IMG/VR virus record: IMGVR_UViG_3300031722_000011
Coordinates: 1 to 64,000 of that record
Length of the DNA: 64,000 bases
Reading direction: 5' to 3' (one strand)
Origin: a virus
Shown: one piece after another, positions 26,813-35,411 of the stretch
Layout of the letters: every line of letters begins with the position of its first letter
Position numbering within the stretch: position 1 is the stretch's first letter
The notes under the pieces: generated by a model
The model's database searches: none
The model's input: only the letters and a program-made list of their open reading frames with translations
Told to the model about the DNA's origin: nothing
Program-made: the position numbers and the translations under genes

Positions 26813-28243
26813 ATGAAAAAGATAAGTAGAAAAATAATTTTAGATAATTTACCTAGAATTAAAGAAAATAGAAATAAAGAACGTATAGATTGGAGAAATT
26901 CGATTGGATATACAATAAATTTTATATATGCTGAGGTAGAAGGTTCAGTTTATATAAAACAATATAATAATGACAAAAGAGATTTGGTTATTGTATATAA
27001 AGGAGAAGATTTTCATATTACATGTGATAACCTTGCAAAATGTGCTTTTGGAAAAATTTTAGGATTAATGACAAAAAACTTTAAAGTTGAAATAGGTACA
27101 AGATTTAAAGATAATAAAAGAGATATAACCATAACAGACAGAGAATATAGAAAAGATAAAAGGGGACAAAATTGGAAATGGTATAAATACACTTGCAACA
27201 CATGTAACTGGACAGAAGGTTGGGTTGAAGAAGGAAATTTGCAAAGAGGTGATAATTGTTCTTGTTGTCGTGGTCTTGTTGTTATAGAAGGAATAAACGA
27301 TATACCTACAACTGCTCCTTGGTTAATTCCTTATTTTCAAGGTGGTTATAATGAGGCTAAATTGTACACTAAATGGGGAACTGGAAACTCCAATAATTTT
27401 GGAGGTTATATAAATCCTGTTTGTCCAGATTGTATAAGAATCAAAGATAAAAAAATTAAAATTAGAGATATATATACAAATAAATCAATAGGATGTATCT
27501 GTAGTGATGGTCAGAGTTTTCCTAATAAGACAATGTTTAATATTTTAGAACAATTAGGAATAGATTTTATACCAGAATACAATCCAGAATGGATTAAACC
27601 TAAACGTTATGATTTTTATATACCTTCAATAAATAAAATAATAGAAATGGATGGACAATTTCATAAAAATAACAATCAAATGAATGGACAAACTTCCAAA
27701 GAAAGTAATGAGTTAGATGAGTATAAAGATAATTTAGCAAGAGAACGTGATATAGAGGTTATTAGAATTGATTGTGATTATCCTAACATGGAAACTAGAT
27801 TTGAATATATAAAAAATAATGTAATTCATAATAGTAGATTAAATAATCTATTTGATTTGAGTAAAATAGACTGGTTTAAATGTAACGAATTTGCTTTAAG
27901 TAATCTAGTTAAAGTAGCTTGTGACTTATGGAATAAAGGAATATATAGTATAAAAGGAATATCTAGTATTATGCATATAAATGTTACAACAACTAGAACT
28001 TATTTAAAGAATGGAACAGAAAATAGTTGGTGCAATTACAATGGTGAAAAAGAACAAAATAAAAATATTAAACAAATGGCAAGTAAAATATCTAAACCCA
28101 TAAAATGTTTAACTGATAATAAATCATTTAAAAGTATAGTTGAAGCATCAAAATATTATAATATGGGAGAATCAACTATAAGCATGGTTTGTGGTGGGAA
28201 AAGAAAAACTGCGAAAGGTATGGTCTTTGAATATGAAATGTGA
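26813..28243 (+). CDS. EDxHD-type homing endonuclease with zinc site and NUMOD1
   Basis: 476 residues from ATG 26813. Order: N-terminal region with HITCDNLAKC; a zinc-ribbon-like CNTCNWTEGW... CSCC; CPDC; then a Vsr-like nuclease core (YNPEWIKPKRYDFYIPSINK, IIEMDGQFHK, the E-D-x-H layout); a helix-turn-helix; and a NUMOD1 repeat (SFKSIVEASKYYNMGESTIS). This arrangement resembles I-Bth0305I-type phage homing endonucleases. The Shine-Dalgarno site is weak (AAAGAAG) and lies next to the structured leader. Confidence 0.65.
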   Translation: MKKISRKIILDNLPRIKENRNKERIDWRNSIGYTINFIYAEVEGSVYIKQYNNDKRDLVIVYKGEDFHITCDNLAKCAFGKILGLMTKNFKVEIGTRFKDNKRDITITDREYRKDKRGQNWKWYKYTCNTCNWTEGWVEEGNLQRGDNCSCCRGLVVIEGINDIPTTAPWLIPYFQGGYNEAKLYTKWGTGNSNNFGGYINPVCPDCIRIKDKKIKIRDIYTNKSIGCICSDGQSFPNKTMFNILEQLGIDFIPEYNPEWIKPKRYDFYIPSINKIIEMDGQFHKNNNQMNGQTSKESNELDEYKDNLARERDIEVIRIDCDYPNMETRFEYIKNNVIHNSRLNNLFDLSKIDWFKCNEFALSNLVKVACDLWNKGIYSIKGISSIMHINVTTTRTYLKNGTENSWCNYNGEKEQNKNIKQMASKISKPIKCLTDNKSFKSIVEASKYYNMGESTISMVCGGKRKTAKGMVFEYEM

Positions 28244-28358
28244 TTTATGTCAACATCAAAGAGTATGTTGGATGTATAAAGACCATATTAGTAAAATAGT
28301 AGACGGTGGAATTCAAATAACTATAGATAAATGTAGAGAATTTGATGAAGTTAGATAA
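28233..28358 (+). CDS. Small cysteine-containing protein, 41 residues
   Basis: ATG 28233 overlaps the end of the endonuclease gene by 11 nt. The translation has CDLCQHQRVCWMYKDH and a later C, a possible small zinc knuckle. Ribosome site is weak. It may be the remains of the gene interrupted by the endonuclease or a real coupled gene. Confidence 0.4.
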   Translation: MKCDLCQHQRVCWMYKDHISKIVDGGIQITIDKCREFDEVR

Positions 28359-28359
28359 G

Positions 28360-28816
28360 GCATATACTCGTTGAGATATGACCTTTTATATGGGTGGATA
28401 GTGGAGTGATTAAAACAACTAATTTATTAGGAAATTAAGAATCGTGTATTGGTAATACAAATCGAATAAGAATAGCTTCGATTTCCGAGCTATCGGACAT
28501 TAATATATAGCATTTGACCTAGTTAGGGTATGGATACTAATCTGCTATTCAAGGCGTTATTCGGATTATCGTCTTTAGTTATGTTTTTACATATGCTAAA
28601 AATCCGATACCAAAAGACCTCACAAGGCTATGACTTTTCACTTGATGTTTGTCGGGCTAAAGTTATCCTCAAATAGTGCCAATTATTTATGATGATGAAG
28701 TACAAGTCATTATAATATCACGTAGGCTAGTGGTTATCCATATGGGCGTGAAAATAATAAATATTTATAATAAAGATAATCCTTGAACGTTGATGATAAT
28801 GTGCAAGGTATTTTTT
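28360..28816 (+). ncRNA. Structured non-coding region, about 450 nt
   Basis: No gene; G+C is about one third, above the surrounding DNA. Long-range pairs AATCGAATAA (28460-28469) with TTATTCGGATT (28557-28567) and GAATAGC (28470-28476) with GCTATTC (28544-28550) enclose smaller hairpins. TGTATT ggt AATACA (28445-28459) and TCACG/CGTGA (28718-28751) flank it. It ends in a terminator at 28781-28816. Family not recognised. Confidence 0.55.
28781..28816 (+). terminator. Terminator of the structured RNA
   Basis: CCTTG/CAAGG stem followed by TATTTTTT. Confidence 0.65.
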
Positions 28817-28848
28817 AATGAATATTTAAAAAGATGGAGAGATATGAG

Positions 28849-29049
28849 ATGGGAGAAAAAGAATACAATCAACAAAGAGAATCTAAGAAACATAAAAGAA
28901 GAGTACAAAAAGTTATATGTCCTAATGCAGAATGCAAGGCTAAAATTATAGTTGAAGATGAAATAGAAAATGGCAATTTTAGTGAAATATCAGGAGTTAA
29001 ATTTATTGAGTGTCCGTCATGTGGACAAGACATTATAATTAAGAAATAA
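28849..29049 (+). CDS. Small zinc-ribbon protein
   Basis: 66 residues from ATG 28849, chosen because GGAGAG lies eight bases upstream. A basic start (ESKKHKRRVQK) leads to CPNAEC... CPSC, a four-cysteine zinc ribbon. Possibly a transcription-related accessory factor; no family is certain. Confidence 0.55.
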   Translation: MGEKEYNQQRESKKHKRRVQKVICPNAECKAKIIVEDEIENGNFSEISGVKFIECPSCGQDIIIKK

Positions 29050-29074
29050 AATAGTAATATGGGAGAGAATTATT

Positions 29075-30307
29075 ATGGAAGAAAGGTATTTAAAATTAGA
29101 AGATGAGAGTAGAGAAAAATATATACATAGAATGTATTCTAATAAGGTTCAAAATAATTTAACAAATAGTCAAGTAAGAGAAATTGTAAATGAAGTATTA
29201 GATGTATCATGGCAAGAGAGCTATATGCGTGGTATTTTTAAAAACTATGAAATTGGATATTCTGAAGCATTGGAATCTTTAAAGAGTGAAAAAGAATGTA
29301 AAAACAAAATAGATGAAGTTGCAGAATTAATTGGTGAATTAGATTTAAAAAAGATGTTAGTTAGAAACGATACAACTAAGCTTAATAAAATTAAAAGAGA
29401 TTTTGTTAAAAATATTGAAATAGCAAATTACATAAATGAGTACATAGATAGAGAATGCGAAAACTTTTTGCCTTTATCTTATAAAAGAATAGAGAATGAA
29501 TCAGAAAAAACATTAATAGTTGGAATTTCAGACTGGCATGTAGGATATGTAATTAAGGATTATAAAGGCAATAGTTATAATTATGAAATTGCTAAAAAGA
29601 GATTAGCTAAATTCTTATCTGAAATTAAAAAGGAAATACATAAGAATGATATAACTAAGGTAATTGTAGTGCAAGCTGGAGATTTAACAGAAGGAATTTA
29701 TATGCGTGGGCAAGATCAATCATACAGTTGTGAATTTAATAGTAATGAACAAATAGTTATGGCTGAAGAATTATTATATGGCTTTGTTACAAGTATATCT
29801 GAAATGAAGGTAAATGTAGATTTATATTCAGTCGGTGGCAATCATCAAAGAGGAAACCAAGCTAACAAAGATTCCAATATTGAAGGAGATAACAATAACT
29901 TAGTGATAGTTAAGAATCTAAAGAAGTGGTTTACTTTAGCTAAAAATGATAGAGTAAATGTTTGTGATATTGATTTTAAAGAAGATTGTGGAGAATTTGA
30001 TTTAGGATTTGGAATTATTAAAGTCAAACATGGCGACAAGAGTCCTAAAAAAGATAAAGATTTTTATAATAGTGAAGTTAGTATGAATAATACAAGATAC
30101 TCAATGTTAATTAGGGGACACTATCATAATTTCAATATGAGTTCTCAAAATATGGGTGCATATGTGGTGACAATAGGTTCATTATTCGGATTTAATCCTT
30201 ATAGCGTAGATAAAGTTCAATGTACAACACATGCGAGTCAATCTCTAATTGTAGTTAACTATGATGGAGTTGAATATATCAGAGATATAAATTTACAAAT
30301 AAATTAA
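29075..30307 (+). CDS. Calcineurin-like metallophosphoesterase
   Basis: 410 residues. After a 150-residue helical region come the metal motifs in order: SDWHVGY (DxH), AGDLTEG (GD), GGNHQRG (GNH), KHGDKS (H) and RGHYHNF (GHxH). This is the Mre11/SbcD-like fold found in many phages. Likely a phosphodiesterase in DNA metabolism; no SbcC-like partner is visible in the window. RBS GGGAGAG. Confidence 0.75.
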   Translation: MEERYLKLEDESREKYIHRMYSNKVQNNLTNSQVREIVNEVLDVSWQESYMRGIFKNYEIGYSEALESLKSEKECKNKIDEVAELIGELDLKKMLVRNDTTKLNKIKRDFVKNIEIANYINEYIDRECENFLPLSYKRIENESEKTLIVGISDWHVGYVIKDYKGNSYNYEIAKKRLAKFLSEIKKEIHKNDITKVIVVQAGDLTEGIYMRGQDQSYSCEFNSNEQIVMAEELLYGFVTSISEMKVNVDLYSVGGNHQRGNQANKDSNIEGDNNNLVIVKNLKKWFTLAKNDRVNVCDIDFKEDCGEFDLGFGIIKVKHGDKSPKKDKDFYNSEVSMNNTRYSMLIRGHYHNFNMSSQNMGAYVVTIGSLFGFNPYSVDKVQCTTHASQSLIVVNYDGVEYIRDINLQIN

Positions 30308-30327
30308 AAATAAAATAAAGGATTAAA

Positions 30328-30939
30328 ATGGTGAAAGTTATGGGAGAAATATATCAACCAATAAACCGTCTTTTAGAAGAAATGAAATTAAGTGATTACT
30401 TACATAAAAATATAATATACCTCGATACAGAAGTAGATAGAGATAGTCAAGTAATGTTTTGTAGACAATTAACAAAATTAGCAGAACAAGAATTAAGTAA
30501 ACCTGAAAAAGAAAGACAACCTATAAAAATAAGAATTTCAAGTTTTGGTGGTTGGGTTGTAAGTTTTATGGCTTTGGCAAGTATAATGTTGCATTATCAA
30601 GAAAAGGGAATAATCATAGAAACTTACTGTGATGGGTTTTGTATGTCAGCAGGAGCTTATCTTTTAATGTTAGGGACAAAAGGACATAGATATGCTACTA
30701 GATTTTCAGATATATTAATTCACCAAACTCAGTTTTCATGTGGTGGACATCAAACTTATAGAGAAAAAGAAAAGAGTTTTGAATACGATAAAAGAGATTG
30801 GAAAATGTTATGTGATTTAATGAGAGACTATACCGAATTATCAGAAGAAGATATTGAAGGATTAACAAAATATAACTTAGATATATCATTTAGTAGTATA
30901 GAAGCATTAGAACATGGAATAATTGATAAAATAATATAA
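30328..30939 (+). CDS. ClpP-like serine protease
   Basis: 203 residues. The SFGG loop (ISSFGGWVVS), the nucleophile Ser in CMSAGAYLL and the His in ILIHQTQF follow the ClpP/S14 order. Phage ClpP-like enzymes can mature capsids, but this gene lies 10 kb from the head genes, which have their own protease candidate, so a regulatory role is possible. No Clp ATPase is seen. Confidence 0.75.
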   Translation: MVKVMGEIYQPINRLLEEMKLSDYLHKNIIYLDTEVDRDSQVMFCRQLTKLAEQELSKPEKERQPIKIRISSFGGWVVSFMALASIMLHYQEKGIIIETYCDGFCMSAGAYLLMLGTKGHRYATRFSDILIHQTQFSCGGHQTYREKEKSFEYDKRDWKMLCDLMRDYTELSEEDIEGLTKYNLDISFSSIEALEHGIIDKII

Positions 30940-30957
30940 GGATTATGGTGAGAGAAT

Positions 30958-31341
30958 ATGTGTAAAGAAGAATTAAATCAAATTGAAGATATTGAAGATG
31001 AAATTAACGAAGAAATGACATTAGATGATATGTCTAAAGACCAGTTAATTAATGTTATTGAACAATTAATGAGTTCAAAAGAAGTTGATATTAATACTGA
31101 AAATGTACAAGAGTTAGAATTAAATCCACAAGAATTCCAAGCTGGAATAGACTCAATATCATTTTTAGTAGGTCAATATTCAGCTTTAAAGAGTGTTGGT
31201 ATTGATTCTACAAGTGCAATTGATGTTATTCTTAATGAAAGAAATATTGAGTATAATCTTGAACTTAATAGAATGACTTGTGATAATAATAAAGAAATTG
31301 CTAAAACTCAACAAACAATTACCGAGCAAAACCAACCATAA
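30958..31341 (+). CDS. Acidic helical protein, 127 residues
   Basis: Strongly acidic N-terminal half (EDIEDEINEEMTLDDMSKDQ), Gln-rich C-terminus. Start follows GGTGAGAG. It is in the same run as the ClpP-like gene with an 18-base gap. Function unknown; it could be a ClpP adaptor by context. Confidence 0.5.
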   Translation: MCKEELNQIEDIEDEINEEMTLDDMSKDQLINVIEQLMSSKEVDINTENVQELELNPQEFQAGIDSISFLVGQYSALKSVGIDSTSAIDVILNERNIEYNLELNRMTCDNNKEIAKTQQTITEQNQP

Positions 31342-31355
31342 GTGAGGTAACATAT

Positions 31356-31544
31356 ATGGCTAAATATGATGATGTTCATGAAAACATTGGTGAAATATTT
31401 GTATCAGAATTATTTTCTAGTATCGATAATGAAAATATAATAAGTGATGAATTATTTAAAAGAAAATTGGTAAACAAATTTATTGAAGCAATTAATGAAT
31501 TACAAGAAGCAATGGATTCTATAAATTCATTAAAAACCAAATGA
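31356..31544 (+). CDS. Small helical protein, 62 residues
   Basis: Acidic helices (FVSELFSSIDNENIISDEL). Start preceded by GTGAGGTAAC. Its stop codon overlaps a copy of the 18-bp element (31543-31560). Function unknown. Confidence 0.5.
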   Translation: MAKYDDVHENIGEIFVSELFSSIDNENIISDELFKRKLVNKFIEAINELQEAMDSINSLKTK

Positions 31545-31635
31545 TAAATTAATGTACAAATCAATATAAAAGTAATGTTTTATTGACTGTTAAAGATTAG
31601 AAATAAATTACAAAACACAAGGAGGAAAATAAAAA

Positions 31636-31994
31636 ATGAAATTAGCAAATGGAATTCAATTTAATGATGGTACGAATTTAGAAGAATTTAAAGCACAAGT
31701 AGATTTACTTTCGGGTGCATCTGTTGAAGGTTCTAGCAATACAGATACGTCTTATGTAGATAATAAAGTAAGGAGGTTAAAGCTGAAATTACTGATGCTT
31801 TAGGAAAAGAAATAGCTGATTTATCTGCAAAGGTAAGTGGTATAGTAGTTCCTGATGTTAGTGGACTTGCTAAAGCAGAAGATGTAGATAGTAAGATTGC
31901 TACAGTTGTGGCTAGTTTGAATCAATTGATTACTGATTTACAAGCTGGAAAATATAATAGCATTGCTACAGATGTTAGTGCTACAACAGTATAA
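31636..31994 (+). pseudogene. Frame-broken coiled-coil protein
   Basis: A gene with AGGAGG and ATG 31636 runs 55 codons and stops at 31803. The continuing coding signal in the -1 frame (from about 31770, VKAEITDALGKEIADLSAKV to a stop at 31994) restores a 118-residue protein if one A is added near 31770 (VDNKVKEVKAE). Either a frameshift mutation, a sequence error, or ribosomal frameshifting helped by the internal AGGAGG. Terminator follows. Product otherwise unrecognised; repeats of the AKAEDVDSKI type suggest a structural coil. Confidence 0.55.
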
Positions 31995-32017
31995 TAATAA
32001 GATTATATGGATTAGAT

Positions 32018-32045
32018 GACTAGGTGAATTTTGCCTAGTCTTTTA
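32018..32045 (+). terminator. Terminator
   Basis: GACTAGG/CCTAGTC followed by TTTTAATT. Confidence 0.7.
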
Positions 32046-32118
32046 ATTAAATTTTATTGTTTAGTAATGTTTATCTATATTGGTAAGCAATTAAAATAAT
32101 AAAAGGAGTTTGATAAAA

Positions 32119-32730
32119 ATGAGTGAGATGAGAGTTTATCAAGAAAAAATGTTAAATAGTAAAAAGGAAATTGTAGTATGTAATTGGGAACGTGGAGAAG
32201 GTAAAACTTATTCTATATTTAGAAAAATTATGGAGAATAAAAATGGTAAGTATTTATATATTTCACCTTTTGAACCGAGAGCATTGCAAGATTATTTTAG
32301 AGAGTATGTTTATGAAGAAAATATTTTGATTAAATTGCACAAATGTTCTAGAGATAAAATTAGTATAGAATTTAACAATGGAGATATATTGGAAGTATTT
32401 TGTTATAAACCTAATAATGAACCAAGAGCATTGAGAAATATTAGCATTACATTTTTTGATGAGTATTATCCTAGTAAAGAATATATAGATAGTATAGTTA
32501 AACCTAAAGATGTTATACAAATATTTATAATGATGAGTAATAATACTATTGAATACATAGATAGTAGAACAAATAAAATTACTCGTAGTAATTTCTGTGA
32601 TATTCAAATAGAAGAATTAATGATTGAATATGCTGAAACACCTAAGAATAAAAATACAACTTTATCAAGAGAAAATATATTAAAACAAATTAATGTATTA
32701 CAAAATATGAGGTGTGGCAACAAGGAGTAG
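32119..32730 (+). CDS. Terminase-like P-loop ATPase, single domain
   Basis: 203 residues from ATG 32119. NWERGEGKTYS is a Walker A variant, ISITFFDEYYP a Walker B with catalytic Glu, MMSNNT a possible coupling motif. The layout resembles the ATPase half of large terminases or helicases but lacks a nuclease domain. A real TerL exists at 37117, so this may be a diverged second motor or regulator. AAGGAG upstream. The stop codon lies inside the RNA structure described at 32717. Confidence 0.55.
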   Translation: MSEMRVYQEKMLNSKKEIVVCNWERGEGKTYSIFRKIMENKNGKYLYISPFEPRALQDYFREYVYEENILIKLHKCSRDKISIEFNNGDILEVFCYKPNNEPRALRNISITFFDEYYPSKEYIDSIVKPKDVIQIFIMMSNNTIEYIDSRTNKITRSNFCDIQIEELMIEYAETPKNKNTTLSRENILKQINVLQNMRCGNKE

Positions 32731-32792
32731 ATTTATACTCTACGAGGTTGTCATGCTAACGCATGATTTATTGTTGCGTAATCAGAGATTAC
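32717..32792 (+). ncRNA. Cloverleaf-like RNA element at the ATPase gene end
   Basis: GCAACAA (32717-32723) pairs with TTGTTGC (32771-32777), enclosing GTAGA/TCTAC (32727-32743) and CATGC taac GCATG (32752-32765). GTAATC aga GATTAC (32778-32792) stacks next to it. The stop codon of the ATPase gene is in the first inner hairpin. No tRNA features are present. Confidence 0.5.
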
Positions 32793-32828
32793 TTACAATA
32801 TAAATTGATTTTAAATGTGAATGAATTT

Positions 32829-32860
32829 GACTAGATGATTTAGTTTATCTAGTCTCTTTT
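32829..32860 (+). terminator. Terminator
   Basis: GACTAGAT/ATCTAGTC, perfect 8 bp, then TCTTTTATT. Confidence 0.8.
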
Positions 32861-33005
32861 ATTATTTTTGTAGTGCTTATTTTTTATAGGAATGGGTAGT
32901 TATAAATAATAAATAAATTAAAAATAATATTGTTGTAAATTAGTATTCTATATGGTAATATTATCTTAAGAATACTTAAATAAATTATATAGGAGGAATT
33001 TGAAT

Positions 33006-33296
33006 ATGGAAAAGGTAAATTATAAATATAGTCAATCAGAAATGGTGGCTTACCTACTGCTCAATGGTTATACATATAATAATGTTGAGGTAAAAGAAAA
33101 TAAAAGATATAAAGGTGATTATAAAGTATTCTTTTATATTGAAGGCTATAAGAATGAATTAATTAAATTAGAACAAGATTTCAAAAATAAAACCAATATA
33201 TGTCTACAGGATTATATTAACAAACTATTGCAAGTGAAGAAAGTAATAGCTGATGCTATTAGAACTCAAAATAATGCGAAGAACAAAGAAGAGTAA
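33006..33296 (+). CDS. Small hypothetical protein, 96 residues
   Basis: ATG 33006 eight bases after GGAGG. Mixed strands and helices (KENKRYKGDYKVFFYIEGYK), basic end. A long AT-rich leader precedes it. No family recognised. Confidence 0.55.
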   Translation: MEKVNYKYSQSEMVAYLLLNGYTYNNVEVKENKRYKGDYKVFFYIEGYKNELIKLEQDFKNKTNICLQDYINKLLQVKKVIADAIRTQNNAKNKEE

Positions 33297-33355
33297 GTTT
33301 GTAAAGTGTTGATATAACTAATGTTGAACAAATTAAATATGATTGTTAAATATGA

Positions 33356-33403
33356 AAGACTGAACTACATGCAGTATTAACTGTTGTGACGTTCAGTCTT
33401 TTG
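33356..33403 (+). terminator. Terminator
   Basis: AAGACTGAAC/GTTCAGTCTT, 10 bp, then TTG. Confidence 0.65.
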
Positions 33404-33435
33404 TTATGTGTAAAAATAAATTTTAAGGAGGCATT

Positions 33436-34104
33436 ATGAAGATGCAAAATAATAATATAGGTGAATTGATAAGAGATTTTATAATTGAAGAAGATAGTAA
33501 GTTTTTAGAAATACAAGGTGGAAGTTTTATTCAGTCTGAAAATGGTGAATTTATAACAAAATCAGAACATGATAAGATAATACAAACTAAATTAGAAAAG
33601 TATAAAACAGAAATGTTTGCTACTGCTAATTACGTGTCTAATACTGAATTTGGTATAGGGAACGAGCAAAGTTTAACTAAGAAAAAAGTTAAAAAGAAAA
33701 AGAGTGGTAAAGCAAGAGAAAATTTTGATAATGGTGAATTCAATATAGTTTATAGAAATAAAATTGAGGGAGTGATGAACATGAAATTAAATACAAATGA
33801 AAAGTTGGTATTTTACATAATGAGAGATTTCATTCAGCATCCTACTAATTGTATTGTAATTAATGATCACATACCTACTATCAAAGAATTAGAACCAATT
33901 ATAGGATTAACTGAAAGAAGTATAATTACTGCTTTGAAATCTTTAGAAGATAAAAATATGTTAAAAAGAGTTCAATATGGTCATAAGAAATCTATTTATA
34001 TAAATCCAGAATATTATACATCAGGCAAGGAACTTGATTTAGATAGTTTAAAGTTATTCGGATTAGTGAAAATTGATAATGAAAAAGTTGAAAGTTATTT
34101 ATAA
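33436..34104 (+). CDS. Winged-helix regulator with possible internal start
   Basis: 222 residues, AAGGAGG upstream. The N-terminal half is acidic then Lys-rich (KKKVKKKKSGKARE). Residues about 115-200 form a winged helix (NEKLVFYIMRDFIQ, IPTIKELEPIIGLTERSI, ALKSLEDKNMLKR). An in-frame ATG at 33781 has GAGGGAG upstream and would give the winged helix alone (107 residues). Helix pattern resembles phage replisome-organiser or DnaD-like N-termini. Confidence 0.55.
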   Translation: MKMQNNNIGELIRDFIIEEDSKFLEIQGGSFIQSENGEFITKSEHDKIIQTKLEKYKTEMFATANYVSNTEFGIGNEQSLTKKKVKKKKSGKARENFDNGEFNIVYRNKIEGVMNMKLNTNEKLVFYIMRDFIQHPTNCIVINDHIPTIKELEPIIGLTERSIITALKSLEDKNMLKRVQYGHKKSIYINPEYYTSGKELDLDSLKLFGLVKIDNEKVESYL

Positions 34105-34161
34105 AATAAATTAAAAATAAATAAGCTATGTGATATTAGCAATTCAAGGAGGAATTTGATT

Positions 34162-35367
34162 ATGTTATTAAGTAAAAAAGTAGAAGTAAATTGGACGAAC
34201 TATAATAGAAAATGGTATGAGAGTAAGGGATATATATTTACTAGAAAAGAAGATGTATTTGAGGTAAAAGTTGAAGATTTAACATTAAGTTCGCAAGCAT
34301 TAGTACGTGCGAAATGTGATTATTGTGATGAAATATATGAAACAACATATCAAAAATATAACAACAATAGAGATAGATGTATAGTTAAAAAAGACGCTTG
34401 TAAGAAGCATAAATATGAGAAGCTTAAAGAAGCTAATATGATTAAGTATGGAGTAGAGAATGTAAAACAATTAGAATCTTCTAAAGAAAAGGCTAGACAA
34501 ACTCAATTAGATAGATATGGTGCTACAAATGTTATGAAATTAGATAAATACAAAGATAAATTAAAAGATACTATGATATCAAAATATGGTGTAGAGAATC
34601 CAATGTATGTAAATGAATTTAAGGATAAAATCAAAGAAACTAATTTAGAACGTTATGGAACTGAATGCAGTATGAATAATGAAGAGATACGGAGTAAAAT
34701 AATACAAAATAATGTTGAAAAATACGGAGTAGAATACTATAGTCAAACAGATGAATGTAAAGATAAGGTTAAACAAACTAGTTTAGATAAGTTTGGAAAA
34801 GAATATTATATGCAGACAGACGAATGGAAAGATAAAATAATAGAAACTTGCAATGATAAATATGGAGTAGATAATATATCTCAGACTCAAGATGTTAAAA
34901 ATAAAAAATCAGAATCATTTTATAAAAATGGAACAGTTAAAACATCTAATCAACAAAGATATTTGTGGAAATTACTAGGTGGAGAATTAAACTATAGCAA
35001 TGAAACTCCTAGTTTAGATATTGCTTTTCCTAATGAAAAAATTTATTTAGAGTTTAATGGATCAGGGCATGATTTATGTGTAAAAATGGGAAATATGACT
35101 CAATCACAACATGATAATAGAGAACGTGCAAGATATTATTATATGAAAAAGCGAGGTTGGAAAGGTATATTTATAAATTCATCTAGAGATTATTTGCCTA
35201 CTGATGAAATAATATTAGACGAAATTAATAAAGCTAAAGAATGGTTTAGCATAGAAGGTAAAAATCATAGTCACTATAATATTGATATTGGGATATTAAT
35301 AAATGATGAAATGTATGGAAAGTTAAGAAAAATAAAAGAAAAAGACTTAGAAGTTGCTAATTTTTAG
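34162..35367 (+). CDS. EDxHD-type homing endonuclease with YGVEN repeats
   Basis: 401 residues from ATG 34162. After a CDYCDEIYE zinc-like site come about seven repeats of 24-26 residues (KYGVENVKQ, RYGATNVMK, KYGVENPMY, RYGTECSMN, KYGVEYYSQ and so on), then a Vsr/EDxHD nuclease core (LDIAFPNEKIYLEFNGSGHD). Such repeats probably read consecutive DNA bases. The last codons lie in a terminator stem. Placed between small genes, as free-standing homing genes often are. Confidence 0.65.
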   Translation: MLLSKKVEVNWTNYNRKWYESKGYIFTRKEDVFEVKVEDLTLSSQALVRAKCDYCDEIYETTYQKYNNNRDRCIVKKDACKKHKYEKLKEANMIKYGVENVKQLESSKEKARQTQLDRYGATNVMKLDKYKDKLKDTMISKYGVENPMYVNEFKDKIKETNLERYGTECSMNNEEIRSKIIQNNVEKYGVEYYSQTDECKDKVKQTSLDKFGKEYYMQTDEWKDKIIETCNDKYGVDNISQTQDVKNKKSESFYKNGTVKTSNQQRYLWKLLGGELNYSNETPSLDIAFPNEKIYLEFNGSGHDLCVKMGNMTQSQHDNRERARYYYMKKRGWKGIFINSSRDYLPTDEIILDEINKAKEWFSIEGKNHSHYNIDIGILINDEMYGKLRKIKEKDLEVANF

Positions 35368-35381
35368 TAGCTTCTTTTTGT
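35348..35381 (+). terminator. Terminator overlapping the endonuclease stop codon
   Basis: AGAAGTTGCTAA/TTAGTAGCTTCT with one G-U pair, then TTTTTG; the TAG at 35365-35367 is in the 3' arm. Confidence 0.75.
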
Positions 35382-35411
35382 ATGTAGAAATATAAAGGAA
35401 GTGAAAATAAA

